Source: Nereocystis luetkeana
Taxonomy: Eukaryota; Sar; Phaeophyceae; Laminariales; Laminariaceae
Assembly (NCBI GenBank): GCA_031213475.1
Contig: JARUPZ010000011.1
Location: forward strand, 7,005,622-7,069,621
DNA: 64,000 bases
Reading direction: 5' to 3'
Shown here: positions 32,825 to 46,000 of the stretch, one piece after another
How positions within the stretch are numbered: position 1 is the first letter of the stretch
Layout: each line of letters begins with the position of its first letter
Made by a program: the position numbers and the translations under genes
Notes under the pieces: generated by a model
Databases searched by the model: none
Told to the model about the DNA's origin: nothing
The model's input: only the letters and a program-made list of their open reading frames with translations

Positions 32825-33372
32825 CATCGTTGTTGTGGGTGCCGAGAAAGCGGGGGGGGTTTCGTCACTCGTGTGTTCCATGTTGCACACCACCCACCTA
32901 GTTTGGTGTCTTTCTGAACCTGTAGCTGCTGTGATGACTGTTGGTTGTGTTTTTTTGTTTCCAAGTATTTTTAGTGCGTTTTCTTTTTTCGCGTGGGTTC
33001 ACTCACGTGGTAATGGGAGGGGGGGGGGGGGGCGCGGGGAGGTTGGCATGGTTGCTGTATTCCATTGTGTGTGTATGTGTGTGATATTTGCTTCTTGTAT
33101 TTTTGTACGTGCCCAAGATATAAATATATACCAGATACATATTTTCAGTTGGCTTTCGGTGCTTGGTATGCACCTGGTACTTCTGAGAGGACTCCCTCGA
33201 TCGTCCTCGACGTCAGCACTGCCGGGCTGGTTGGAAACGGCGGGGGTGGGTCGTCCTGTTGTGGCGGTGGCGGCGCAGCCTCGCCGCCGACATATCCTCC
33301 GCGAAAGGCGTATCGATTTATGAGGGATGAAAACCCACACACACACACAAAGCGCACTTTGCCGGCGGCTAT

Positions 33373-33484
33373 TATTACGGGGGGGCATAGTCAATAGGAC
33401 CTATGGTATACACAAGAAACCTATATATTTAACATTTTTTACAAACAATATTTGGTCTTATTAACTACGGCCCCCCGTAAAATA
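33373..33484. mobile_element. Foldback MITE, family M, copy 3
   Basis: TATTACGGGGGGGCATAGTC at the left and CGGCCCCCCGTAAAATA at the right, with the shared core CAATATTTGGTCTTATTAAC. Confidence 0.8.
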
Positions 33485-33805
33485 GTAGTCGAAAAGTTCC
33501 GACGCACCGAGGTCCGGACTGCGGGAGGGCCCAGCTCCGGGTGGGGTCAGGTCTGGGTGGGATGAGGGTGCCAAGCAGACCCACGGTGTCTAGAAGCAGA
33601 GTTCTGGTGGCAAGCGTGTCTGTTTTTCTTGGTTCCAGCGTGTATATACCTGTTTAATACGTCATGCTGCTGTGGTACAATGCTGTTAACAGTACGGCAC
33701 ACAGCAGTCGTACGTGGCGACCGTCTGCAGGCGCATGGGTATGTACGTACATATGGACGTGTAGACGTATACCTGTACAGTGGTCTATAACGTGATACCC
33801 GGGTG

Positions 33806-33942
33806 CGCGTAACCCAGTTAGTACTGCAGTCCCGTTTTGGGGGCAAAGCACGCGTAACCCAGTTAGTACTGCAGTCCCGTTTTGGGGGCAAAGCACCATG
33901 AAATTAGAGTGGTTTATCCCCAAAATCGGGACTGTAGTACGA
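33806..33942. repeat. Family D foldback, with one arm duplicated in tandem
   Basis: The 45-46-bp unit holding CTGCAGTCCCGTTTTGGGGG occurs twice in tandem, then an inverted arm CCCCAAAATCGGGACTGTAG closes the foldback. Confidence 0.75.
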
Positions 33943-34509
33943 AAGGGGTCAAATCGTCGAATGGAATGAAATACCGTCAGTTGGAAGGTGAACGAGCTTG
34001 GAAGGAAATTATTTTGCAGAAGAGCAGCCGCAGAGGCAGAGGCAGTGGAACACAAGGCACACGATAGACATCAAATGGTTGAAGAAAAGCGAGAAACCTT
34101 AAATGGTTGAAAGCCGAGCATAATATCTGGTTGGCACACCGGGGTCATTCCCTCTCAAAAACGGGTACGATATATTTCTGACCAATAGCATGGCTCGTGG
34201 GGTGCGCTGTCGACTTGGTAAAAGAGTGTACCCGCTTTTGTGAGAAACTGAATCGGGTATACCCGTTTTTGGTTATTGACAAAATTCAACGTTTGATAAC
34301 GGTAGAGCAGGGTCGTTCGACACAAAACGGTATACCGGGACAGAAAATGGTATTTTCCCGTGTTCAGTTTCTTGCCGCCTTGAAGAGGACTGCTTTAATT
34401 GCCTATACCGTCAACTGGCGGTAAAATCCACCGGTGTACCGTTTTATAGATTTTGGCGAGGTTTTGCGGACGGACGGACGGAGGGGCACGTTTGGACTTA
34501 AAAAGACCC

Positions 34510-34629
34510 TATTACGGGGGACCATATTAATGATATAGGGCCTATACGGTACACACAAAACCTATATATGTATATATCGCTATTTTTACCAACAATATTT
34601 GGTCCTGTTTACTATGGGTCCCCCGTAGT
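34510..34629. mobile_element. Foldback MITE, family M, copy 4
   Basis: TATTACGGGGGACCATATTA at the left, CAATATTTGGTCCTGTTTAC in the core, and GGGTCCCCCGTAGTA at the right. Confidence 0.8.
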
Positions 34630-36639
34630 ACAATAGATAGATTGTCAAGTGAAGCTAGTGCTACTACTGTAGGTAATGTCAGACCGAACCATCAGTCAGA
34701 AATGGTGGGCCCAGAAGTGCCCCCCTCCATAAACCGCATTGCTAACTGTAGAGGCGCGGCCCATTGAGGGGTGGGCAAAAAGGACCGGGCAACACACATT
34801 CTTCCTACATACAGGCAGTATTTCGGATTTTGGAGGATGTGCCGTGGTGACAGGTAGATAGATAACTGCGAGCGTCACAAGCTTTTGACATTTGTTTGAT
34901 GAAGGTCTCTCTCTCTGCCTGCAGCCGTTGCCGCGAAAGATCCACGTATTCGTATACGCCGACATTGATTGGTACTTACCTGTAGTATTTCGTAAAAAAA
35001 TAAAGAAATAAAATATATCTGGTAGTATTTGCACTCCCCTCTTGAAATAAGAAAAACGTGGCAGCATATCCCGACGCCCCCCCCGGGGGGAGAGCTGCAG
35101 CTCGTTGGCTGTGCTGGACGTGTTCGTTCGTGCGTCCATTATTTTGGCTTAACATCCCCTAGGGCCTGAAAGCAAACAGAGATAATTCTTCGCCCGTGAC
35201 CTCGCTCACGTGTGCCACCCCACCCAGACTCGACCCAGCCCGCGTGTGACCCCTCGCCCCCAACAAAATCAAGCAGCCCTTCGCTGGGAGCCCCCCCCCC
35301 CCAAGACTCGATCCCACCCGGATGTGACCCCCGGTCCACAAGAGCGCGGAAAACATAAAAGTAGTCCTTCGCTTAGGAGCCGCCGGGGGCAACATATTTA
35401 CCCGGACCTGCCCCGCGCAAAGCTACATTTTTATGCATCTTGGGGGACTGTCCCGGACCTTATCGCCTCCCAGACCTGACAACCCGTCGGGGGAAGGAAA
35501 CCCACGCCCGCGTCGCTCGATGCCAAAAAAAGAAAAAGAAAAAAAAAGGCCCCATCAGCCACCGACGTAAAAAAAGCCACCAACTACTAATGACCGCTTT
35601 TCCCTTTTTTTCTCATGGCCAAAACGATTAATAAAAAAAAAAAAAAAATACGAAGCACTCCCGATTGAACGTCCCGCCCGACCGCTTTTTTTCCTACCAG
35701 GTACCAGCCAGGTAGGTACGGAACAGTTTTACGACTTACCGTAGGTTATCTTCCTCTCGAGTGGAGGCAAAACAAATCAATGCTGGTTCCAGAAAGGGAA
35801 ACCACAGGGGCTCGTTTTTTTTTTTTTTTCTCTTTTGTGAACTACGCGCACCAAGCAGATTGGTTGCCTTGGATGTAGATACACGAGGCAGAACGAAGGC
35901 CAAGACTCGCCAAAAACACGCCATCTCTCGGCAGAGGCGGGGGGGGCAACCGCCACCATGTGCGCTGAACAAATCGCACGTACGAACCACATGCACCCCA
36001 AGGGAAGAAAAACGTCAACAGGATAATAAGTAAACCAAGAAGAGAGAAAAAAAGTACGAGTACCAAAATGAGCAAAAAAACGAAATGAAAGTACGACTAC
36101 CGCAGTGAACAAATAGCCGGATTAAGTGGACACACAAACATACTTGACGTGCCAAAAAAAAAACTACTTGTAGTTTCATCAATCACTGCCCCCCGCGGCG
36201 CAAAGGCGTGACCGGAATAAGCGCCATAAAATACTTCATGCACAAAAAAACGAGTTTCATCATCAATCACCGCCCCAAGCGGCAGGGCGGTTCTACAGCA
36301 GCAGCAGCGCTGCATGAACCCCCCCCGGAAGACAAGACAGGGGAGGGGGGGGGGGGGGGGGGGGGGGGCAAATGAAGGAAAAGCCTTACAATATGGAAGC
36401 CCCGGCGGAAGCAAAGGTGGAGAAGCAAAGGCTGACAAGTGGGCGCCGCGACGAGCATGATACCGTTCTCCCTTCTGCGCTCATTTTACCCCGTCTCCGC
36501 ACAAAGTCGGCACTGGGGCGGGGGGGTCTCTCTCATTTTACAAGGAACAGCGACTGCGCCGGGGGGTGGGGGGGCGGGCACTACGAGGAGAAGCAAAAGC
36601 GCGTGCATCGGTCGCTTCTTGGTGTGCTTGGCATGCGCA

Positions 36640-37100
36640 TCCTCATTGCCAGCGCTGCAGCACAAGGGCCGCATGCATGCAAGCACCGTACCAAAGCACC
36701 TCCATCCTTGCCATGCAACCACTACCGCACGGACTTCAAGCACCGCATGCAACCGCTGCTCTACGGGCTTCAAGCACAGCGTAGTGCAAGCGATGTCAGC
36801 CCTGCCATCAGCGCACACCCGGTACGCAAACGCCTCAACCGCTTGCAGCTGGAAGAAAGCAACGCAAGCAAACCAGTGCCAGCACTGCAATCGTTGCGTG
36901 TAAGCACTGCGATTGTATGCACGCGAGCACTGCAGCCACTGCAGCACTAGCCACTGAAGCCACTGCAGCACTAGCCACTGCAGCATGACAAGCACCACAT
37001 GCAAACAAAGGGCAACGCTGCAAACAACGCCAGCACTGCAAAAATTGCATGCAAGCACTGCAAACACTGCAAGCACTGCAAGCACGATACATAAACACCG
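36640..37100. repeat. Degenerate GCAAGCACTGCA minisatellite
   Basis: Repeated CACTGCA, GCATGCAAGCAC and CCACTGCAGCACTAG words at 9-20-bp intervals. They generate Cys/His/Leu-rich open frames on both strands that I do not regard as genes. Confidence 0.65.
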
Positions 37101-39052
37101 CAACTACCGCTCTCTTTACTTGCGCTGAGAGCAGCTTTCTTGCACGCGGCAAACAGGGGAGGGCCGAAGACCGCACTCTCCACAAGACCAAAAACAGAGA
37201 AAAGGGAAGAAAAGGGAGAACACCCCTGGACCAGACCCCCAAAACACTTACTCGTGTTCGATGTCTCTCTCGAAACAAAAAAAACGGGAGAAGAGGGGGG
37301 GGGGGGGGGGGGAACCTTCGGCCTTGAGGTCAAAAAAAATAAAACAACATAATCCAAGGCGTGCGGCAAGCCAACGGCAGCACACCTACCAAAACACTGG
37401 ACTCACCCAACCACTCCCTTCCTCTCTTTTTCCCCTTCCGACCCAGCGTTCTCCCAAGAAATGGAAGAAAATCGCAGGAAAATTCCTAGAAAATTCCTAG
37501 AAATTCCTAGAAACAAAAATCGAAAAAAAAAAAAAAAAAACTTTACCAAAACCGTCAATGTTGTCAAGCAGGATGGCAAGGCGTACAAAATGTCCGCAAA
37601 ACCGGGTCGAGAATAAACCAAGGCCACCGAAAAAAAATAAAAAAGAAAAGAAGGAAAACAAATGTCAGAACGAGCGAAGTTTGATACTTGTTTGTGAGTG
37701 TTGTTGCGCGGCATGGCATCAGCTCGCTTCAAAAGAGAAAGAAAAAGAAGAAGAAAAAAAAAACACAGCACCGAACACGAAAAAAAAAGTCCCGCCACAC
37801 CTGCCACCCGAGCACACAACAAAGACTAAGTAGCACAGGCCTTGTCCAAAACCTTTACGAAATAACTGCGTACCGTAAGCAATATACTTTTAAAAACCAA
37901 CACCACAGGCACGTCTCGCATCTGGCCTTACACAGTCCATTGCTTCAGACGGACGGACAACACGCCCCCCCCCTCCCCCACCCCCGCCTCCATACCTCCA
38001 AAACTCTCTGAAAAAACCCTCCCCTATCGTCACAACTCAATCAGGCCACGCACCCTGAAAACATTCCATTTCCCACATCGAACCGAACCGTCTCTCACTC
38101 TCCCATACCGTCGCAATCAATCGGGCAACCTTGAACCGTCCCATTTCCGACACCGGGGCACTCCATAAGTCCACCTGGAAACGTCCCATTCCGGATACAT
38201 ACTGTCACAACTCAAATCGGGGGCCACCCTTGAAACGCCCCGCCCCCCCCCCCCCCCCCCCCCCGCCCCCCCCACCCAATAATCTTCTCACAAATGTTTC
38301 CGACAGCTAACAAGGAACACCGCCTCATTACAGCACGCCCTCAAAACGAGCACAGTGTTCGTACGAGAACAAAACAAAAAAAAAACAGCCGCACCCGCCT
38401 TCTTTCCTTAGGTTGCATCGGGCACTGGCGCGGCACCAAGCCGACGGATACTAGAAGGAGGAGGGGGGGGGGGGGGAGTGGTGGGGGGGAGGGGGGGGGG
38501 GGGGAGTGGATACTCCTACCCTGACACTCCTCGAGGGACGTGATACTTTCCGATCGGGGGGGGGGGGGGGGGGGGGGGGAGGGGCATACCCCACCCCCGC
38601 GCGGGGGGGGAGGAGGCGACACTCTACCCCTGATGGGGGGGGGGGGATACCCTACCCTAACCCCTCGAAAGAAGTGATCTTTTCCTATCGTACGCCCACC
38701 AGGACCGCCCAAAACAATCAAAATATAGAGAGAGCGGGTTGAGCAGCAACAGGCAACAATCAACCAATCGCCTGTGCTCGTCCGTCCGCGTTTGGGTGGA
38801 GCAGCAGGAGCAGCAAGGTCGTCCGTGCTCGTCCGCTTCATTTTTTTATTTTTATTTTTATTGTTCTGCCCCCCGCGGTCATGCCTCACAGCTTGCTGTT
38901 GGGGCCTCACAGCGCTCTGAGCTTGGCCTCTATCTCACGCTGGGCGCGATCGAAGTCCGCCAACGAGCGAGCCCTCTGTTCCCGCATTTCACACGACCCG
39001 TTCATTCATGAGGAAGGCGGAAGAAAAGGGGGGGGAGGGGAGCGAGTGGGAA

Positions 39053-39087
<35 letters not shown>

Positions 39088-39176
39088 GAAGAGAGGGGAG
39101 AAGAGGCAGGGAGGGGGGGAAGGGAGGGGTGAAGGGGGAGGGTAGGGCGGGGGGAAAGGAGGATACGAGAGGCGGG

Positions 39177-39275
39177 GGGGGGGGGGGGGGGGGGGGGGGG
39201 GGTACTCAGTTGCTGCTCGCCTTAGTCATTTGCCATTGACCACGCATTCCTTTCGAGACGGGGGAGGGGGGGGGG
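39177..39275 (+). repeat. Family B repeat, partial copy
   Basis: G-run, GTACTCAGTTGCTGCTCGCC, TTAGTCATTTGCCATTGACC, ACGCATTCCTTTCGAGACGG, then another G-run. Confidence 0.7.
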
Positions 39276-40055
39276 GGGGGGCGTTATCACATATAAATAA
39301 GAATAGAGTGATGGCGATGGAGTTGGCAGGGGGGGGGGAGCATTGTCAAGACAATCGCAAGTCTATCGGGTCGAGGTGGGTGACATTATAAAAACAATGG
39401 GGCCATGAAAAAAAACACGCGAAGTAGCCCTTAAGGTGGGGCGTTGATGCAGTATACTCACCGTATGCTTAAAACTCCAAACACTCCAGATAGAGTACCA
39501 AAACTATGCAGAATAACCATTAGCATAGTGGTTCGTACATTTTTTTCAGGAAATCCAAAACGTGCGGCGAAGCCGCGCTCGGGGCGTAGCCTGAGCCTGG
39601 CTCAGGATAGGGTTAGACTTGGGGTTGAGCTTGGTATGGGTCGACGATCTCCTTCGTGATTTGGAAAAAAAAGAAGAAAACTTAAAAAAACACAAAAAAC
39701 TCCCCCAATATCCAAACTCGTACGCACATAGGGTATATACTACTGTAGGTGCGACGTACTATTTTTGGTGCTTGTAATCTGGTATGTGTACGTGACGTGG
39801 TGTGCCACGATAAGCGAAGCACACCGCTTGGCATGCGGCGTGATCAGCTAAAAAAACATTTCCGGCGTGAAACGGTTATCCGACCGTTTTGTTTTCGTTG
39901 GTGGATACCTCACAGGTTTAGTGGGGACCGAGGATGTCCAAAGCGCCCCCCCCCCCCCAAGACACAACACGGGGCGGAGGGGGCAGTAGTAAAAGAGAAG
40001 GAAGACAAAGAAGAGGTAGAATTCTTGGAAATAAGAGTACCTATACATATGACTA

Positions 40056-43000
40056 TCATCCTCGTAGCGTTCGGGAGACAACGGCTCTCTTCTTTATCAC
40101 CTGGTTGCCCAACTCGGGGCTGTCGTAAGTTCCGTTCGTGTACGAGTATTCCGTGTCCTCCTCATACTCTGACCGCGGCTCTTCCTCGTCCTCCGTGTCC
40201 TCTTGTTCTTCCTCGCCAACGACGTCGCCGTCGTCGCTCTCCTCTTCCTCCTGCTCCTCCTCCTCCTCCCCCTCCCCTTTCTCCTCTTGCCCCTCCTCGT
40301 CTTCGTTACGTCCTTCTTCCTCCTTCTCTCCATCTGCGTGCCTACCTTCGGATTCCACTATCATTTCCCCCTCCTCCTCCTCCTCCTCCTCCTCCTCCTC
40401 CTCCTCCTCCTCCTCTTCCCCCACATCTCCCCCTCCCTCCTCATCTCGCCCCGTCCATACCGTCTCCCCCTCCTTCCTTTCCCCTGCCACCACCACCTCT
40501 CCCTCTTCCGCCTCTCCTATCTCCCCCTCCTCCTCCTCCTCCTCCCCCTCTATCCCTCCCTGCCCTTCCTTCTCCTTCCCAGCCTCTTCCTCCCCCCCCC
40601 TCTCGTCCGTGTGCGCTGCCTGCCCCCCCCCGCCGGCCTCCTCCTCTACCCCCCCCGAGCCGTCGGACTGGTAGTGTTCTTCAGCAGCCGAGTCATAGGC
40701 ACCCGGAGAAAGCGACAGCAACGGGTTCTTGAGAGCAGCACCCTTGGTGCCGCCTGGGAGGAAAAGGGCAAGCAGGCGGGCAGGCAGGCAGGCAGGCAGG
40801 GCAGGGCAGGCCGGTCACGCGCGCAAACAACGGGGGACAGGTTTACGCGCATGGACATGGGTTTCATCTCATTTTTGTGGACCATGTCTGACATAACCAG
40901 GACTGTTTGCCGGGTTTGGGGTCGGGTCAAGACTCGCTGGTCGGCTCGGGTAGGTGACGGCCCAACCGTCGGGCGCGCGAGATTTTTTTATAAGACCTCC
41001 TGACCCAACCCGACCCGGACCGACTCCACCCGTGAGATTCTGAGGACGTCCTGACGCGACCTGCGGGTCGGGTCATGGACTCGTGAACAGCCCTGGATAC
41101 AACCCCTTCGCCATGTACCAGGTGCCGTTTTTTTCCCCCTCCAATTCTTCTTTTTTTTCCCATCTAAGTATGTACATCCTTTCCAAGCAAACTTCATCCT
41201 CAAGAACGTACAGTAGGTCCAGGCTCACGCACTACAAAACAAGCGACACCGCATCTGTGACGGCGCTAAACGGAGGACAGGCTACATGTTCCATTCGCGA
41301 AATTTGTGGGCCACGACACCGGGAAAACGTTTGGGCCCGGGTATCATCCAGGGCTCTTCGCAAGTCATGACCCGACCTGCGGGTCCGGTCAGGAAGTTTT
41401 TGGAATCCCAGGGGTCGGGTCGGGTCGGGTCAGGAGGTTGTCAAACTATCACGGGTCGGGTCGGACCCGTTCGGGTCGCCCTTAACCCGACCCGGCCCGA
41501 ACCGACCCGACCCGCGAGGTTTGACCAGAACCTTGGGCAGCCCTGCAAATAAGCTCCACATCAGCCAGCCGACCGGGGAGAGGGGGTGGGGGGGAGCAGA
41601 GCCAACGAACGCTCCACTTCTGCACCGGCAATCGAGCGAGCGAGCGAGCGTCTCAGTTTAGCCTGCACATCCCGGCAGCAAAACCTGAGCCGTAGCACGA
41701 CCAGCAAGCTCCGGGCCGGGCATGCATCCATGCAGTCACCGCCCGCCCTCACGAAGCACACACACGCCCTCCCGAAACCATGCAACTCCACGTAACGGGC
41801 CGCTGTCAGTAAAAAGGCGCGCACGAGTGGAGGTTTGGGGAGAACGCCTTCTCGACTGTAGGTCCCGCCTCTTACACACGCGCACTACCGCACTGCACGC
41901 CGCGTACGCATTAGCACCAAGGAGACAACACCATAACCAATCACCCAGACCCACGCCTACAACTAATGACCACCGCAGTGAACCTCACCGCGAGGATGCT
42001 GCTTCTGCTGCTGCTTCTGCTGCTGCTTCTGCTTCTGCTTCTGCTTCTGCTTCTGCTTCTGCGGCTGCTTCCCGACGTCCGCTGCGACTACCTCCTCTGC
42101 GTCCCCGAGCTCAACGCCGTCGTCCGCATCGTCGTGGTTCAGCCACTGCTCTTCCCCGGGGATGCTTGAGAGGGCGGCAATATCGGCGGCATGACCCGCG
42201 GCTGCAGCCACGTCACCGGCCGTACCTTCCACGAGGGGGGCCATCGCTTGCTCCTCCCCCTCCTCCAACAACCCTCCCCTTTCCTCTTGCGTGCCTTCCT
42301 CCCCTCCCTCCTCCTCTTCCTGACCCTCCTGGTTCTCCCCTTTACCCCCGTCCCCGCGAAGGGGAGCGGGTTGCAAGCAGTTGCCACCGACAGCGCCCTC
42401 GCCCCCTCCCTCCTCGTCGTCGTATTTGCCGACAGGGTTGCCGCTGCCGTTACCGCTACCGTTGCCGTTACCGCTACGGTTACCGCTACGGTTACCGACA
42501 CCGCTGCCGTTGCCGCTGCCGTTACCGCTGCGGTTACCGATACCGCTGCCGCTACTGTTACCGCTGCCGTTACCGCTACCGTTGCCGTTACCGCTACGGT
42601 TACCGCTACGGCTACCGATAACGATGCCGTTACCGCTACCAGCAGGGTCACCGTTGGTGTCGTCTGCGCTGTCGCCGTCGCGGTCCTCGATGGACGAGGG
42701 CGAGGCCTCCGCGAGCTGCTGAAGGCGGGCCGACAGCTCGTTCAAGTCGACAGCTGGGCAAGGAAGGCGGTAGTCGCCAGGCGACGGGGCGGTGCAATTG
42801 AGTCAACAAAAAAAAAACGAAAGAACAAAAACAAGAAAAAAAAACACACACACGAAAGGATCGATCGATCGATCGAGCGTGCCTGTGGCGAGTAGCGATA
42901 GGGCGAAGAGGCGGTGCGATCGGGGTGCCTGCTGTAAACAGAGTGTTGGCTTGCGTACTTCGATGTGGCAGTAAGCGACCCATCGAGCTGTACCAATTGT

Positions 43001-46000
43001 CACAGAACTTACATAACATGAATACCAAATCGGTTCTTACGTTTCCGGACAGCGTGGTATATATCTCTTACAGTATTAGAGGGGAAAAATAAGAGTTTTA
43101 GTTGCCATTTACTCCGAGCGAGTAATTGGCATCTATTCGTTTTTATTATCTGCTGTTCCAGTGCTATGACTGCTTTCAGGCTCTCGTATCTAAAACGCCA
43201 AGCCGGGTTTTCTTGAGACCACGGACGGACCCCTGAGAGCCATCCTACATGGCACGTGATACATTGTGAGCAGAACCCCCAACAACATTAATGCAGTAAC
43301 AACAACAACGACAACAGCAACAACTGAATCAACCGCACACCTCTACGAGTACGCACAATAAATCATGGCACACTATTACGGGGGATCATAGCAAATAGGA
43401 CCTACAATACACACAAAGGCCTACCAGGTATATATTTACCAATTTTTACCAACAATATTTGGTTATATTTACTATGGTCCCCCGTATTAGAAACAAAAAA
43501 GTAGGGGGAAGGGAGAGGCGTGGGATGGGTGGGGAGGGGGAAGGAAGAGGGTAGGGGTTTACATGCAGAAAAAACAAAAAAGAAAAAGAAAAAGAAGAAG
43601 AAAAAAAAAAAGAGTGGTCGTTTTCCACGTCCGCCGCGGAACGTAAAAACACGTCGCGAAAAACACAGAGAAACAGACAAAAAAACTAGCTCCCAACAAA
43701 AACAATACCTGGGACATACATCCCCCCCACCTTGCTTCACCCTCCTCTCCCGCTCTTCGTAGGCATGGTCGCCGCCTTCCCTACCCCCCATTGCGCCCCC
43801 GGCCCTGGCCCCGCCCCTTTGACCCCCACGCCTAGCCGCCACCCCCTCCACCTTGGGGACTGACGAAGACGACGACGGCGATATGGCCGGGGCCGCGCCA
43901 CCAGCCCCGTCCCCTAACCCCTTGTTCCCCGCCCCTCTCCCGTCGAACGCCTCGCCCACCTGCAGGGGCGGCGGCGGCGGCGCTTTCCCCCCTCCCGCCG
44001 TGGCGGGGGCGGCGCCGCCCCGCTCCCCCCTCCTCCCCTGTTGTTGCCGTCGAGGTTGGGGCTGCCGCCCACCGCGCTCTTCCGCCTCGAGGCGGACGCG
44101 CTCGCGACCGAGCTCCACCTCCCTTTGGCGGCGGTGAGCAACCTCCGCGTCGTTGCGCTCGAGAAAGGCCTGGACGTATGTGTGTGGCAGAAGAACAAAA
44201 ACATGGAAATGTTGAAATAATTGAACAAAAGAAACGAAGAAAACTGGGGGGGGGGGGGGGGGGGGGGGGGATGCAAGAAAACAAAAAATGAGAGAAATTT
44301 GGAAAGAAAAAAAAAAAAATCATTGAAATTGTCTTTTTCGCATTTTGTTTGTTGATCCCGTCCCGTGATCCCTGCGATCGGAAGTACTATGGCCCCCCGT
44401 AATAATAATTCATCCAAACACCCCTTAAATGTCGGGGCAGAGTGGCATCCTACACTATCGATACTGTAATATACTAGTATTACCGGGGGCCATAGTTAAC
44501 AGGACCAAATATTGTTAGTAAAAACGGTTAAAGAGAAAGGTTTTTACGTATACCATAGGTCCTGTTAACTATGGTCCCCCGTAATAGTTATAATACGAGC
44601 CAAGAGCGTCGAAGGCAGGGCGAAGGGAAGAGGGGCTGCCAGACAGCGAGATATCGCAAGGTGCTGTTTACGGGGGGGGCATATTGAATAGGACCTACCG
44701 TACACACAAAAAACCATGTATTTCGCTATTTTTACTATTACGGGGGACCATAGTACATAGGACCTAAGGCACACAAAAAGCCTATATATTCACCGACTTT
44801 CTACCACCAACATTTGGTCCTATTTACTATGGTGTCCCTTAAAATCAAGATTGGTATTTTTTACTATGGCCCCCCGTAATACGCGGAAAAGAGCCCGAGA
44901 AGACGGGGGCGCGGCACCACTGCTGTCGTGTTGTCTTTCCTAGTGTGTGTACGCCAGATTTCCGATTGGCTTTTTTTCACGGCGCACCAAAGATCCGCCC
45001 GGAACCTTTAACCACACCAAAAAGAAAAACTGCTGTACACGCCCCGTGCGTACCATATGTAGCACGCGCGCTCGAAGCATCCATCACACACACACAACAG
45101 CTTGCAAAAACGTCGTGTGAGATTACAAGAATCTTTCGATATCACTGCAGCTGAGGCGTTTTTGTTTTTGTTTTAACTCATAATACAGAAACCACGCAGC
45201 CCAAGCCACCTTCACCAGATGAACTCCAGTACATATATACTTCGTTTACCGGTATATATTCGAGTATATATATCATATATATATGATCGTATATTTATCG
45301 TATTACTTGCATCTGGCCGTTTCAAGCTCAAAGAGAGACCGCCTGAGGTGCGTGCGCCCCAAGAAGAGAAAAACCTTCAAAGGCTGCACCTCCGCTTCGT
45401 GGACAAATTGGCCAAATTTCTTGGAATGGCAGAGTAGATTTTATGCTTCTGTACTGCAGCGCCCTAAATAATCTGGACAATAGGTTACCATTTGGACTCT
45501 GGCGTTCATACCTAATGGAGGGGGGGGTAATATTCCCGGCCAAAAGTTGGTACACAGCAGTATCAATAGCGGACGTCGCGAGGCGCACGTACACCCCTGT
45601 GCCCGACACCTACTGTAGTACTGGGTGCACATTCGTTCAGGCTCGTTTTTAGCAGGCTCTTCATGTGGTCATGACCCAACCCACGGGTTCGGTAAAAAAA
45701 CTGTTTGAAGTCTCACGGTCGGGTCGGGTCGGGTCGGGTCAGGTCGGGTCAGGAAGGAGGTTTTCCAACTCTCACGGGTCGGGTCAGGTCACCCTTATCC
45801 GACCTGACCCGCGAGGTCTGACCCGACCTGTGAACGGGCCTGTCATGAGGGCTATGTAGGCTATGTAGGCTACGCACTCGTGGGCGTGGCAAGGCGTGTG
45901 GACACGCATCGCTACAACAGCGGGATGACCAGACAAAGACACACACCTTCCCACACGCAAAAAACGCTCGACCGTAGCCCCCCCGCCATAAGGCATCGAC

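Larger units (their letters stand above)
32825..40055. other. Intergenic region between the HNH gene and the large minus-strand gene
   Basis: Convergent 3' ends of two genes separated by 7.2 kb. I find no supported exon. Content: family M MITEs at 33373 and 34510, family D foldback at 33806, A-rich stretches (35800-36200, 37500-37810), a CACTGCAAG-type degenerate repeat (36640-37100), many long G- or C-runs (36346, 37297, 38240, 38460, 38557, 39056, 39177) and a family B copy at 39177. Confidence 0.55.

Noticed and set aside
36372..37369. Open frames rich in Cys, His and Leu on both strands
   Set aside because: They follow a degenerate CACTGCA repeat and show no third-position bias or domain.
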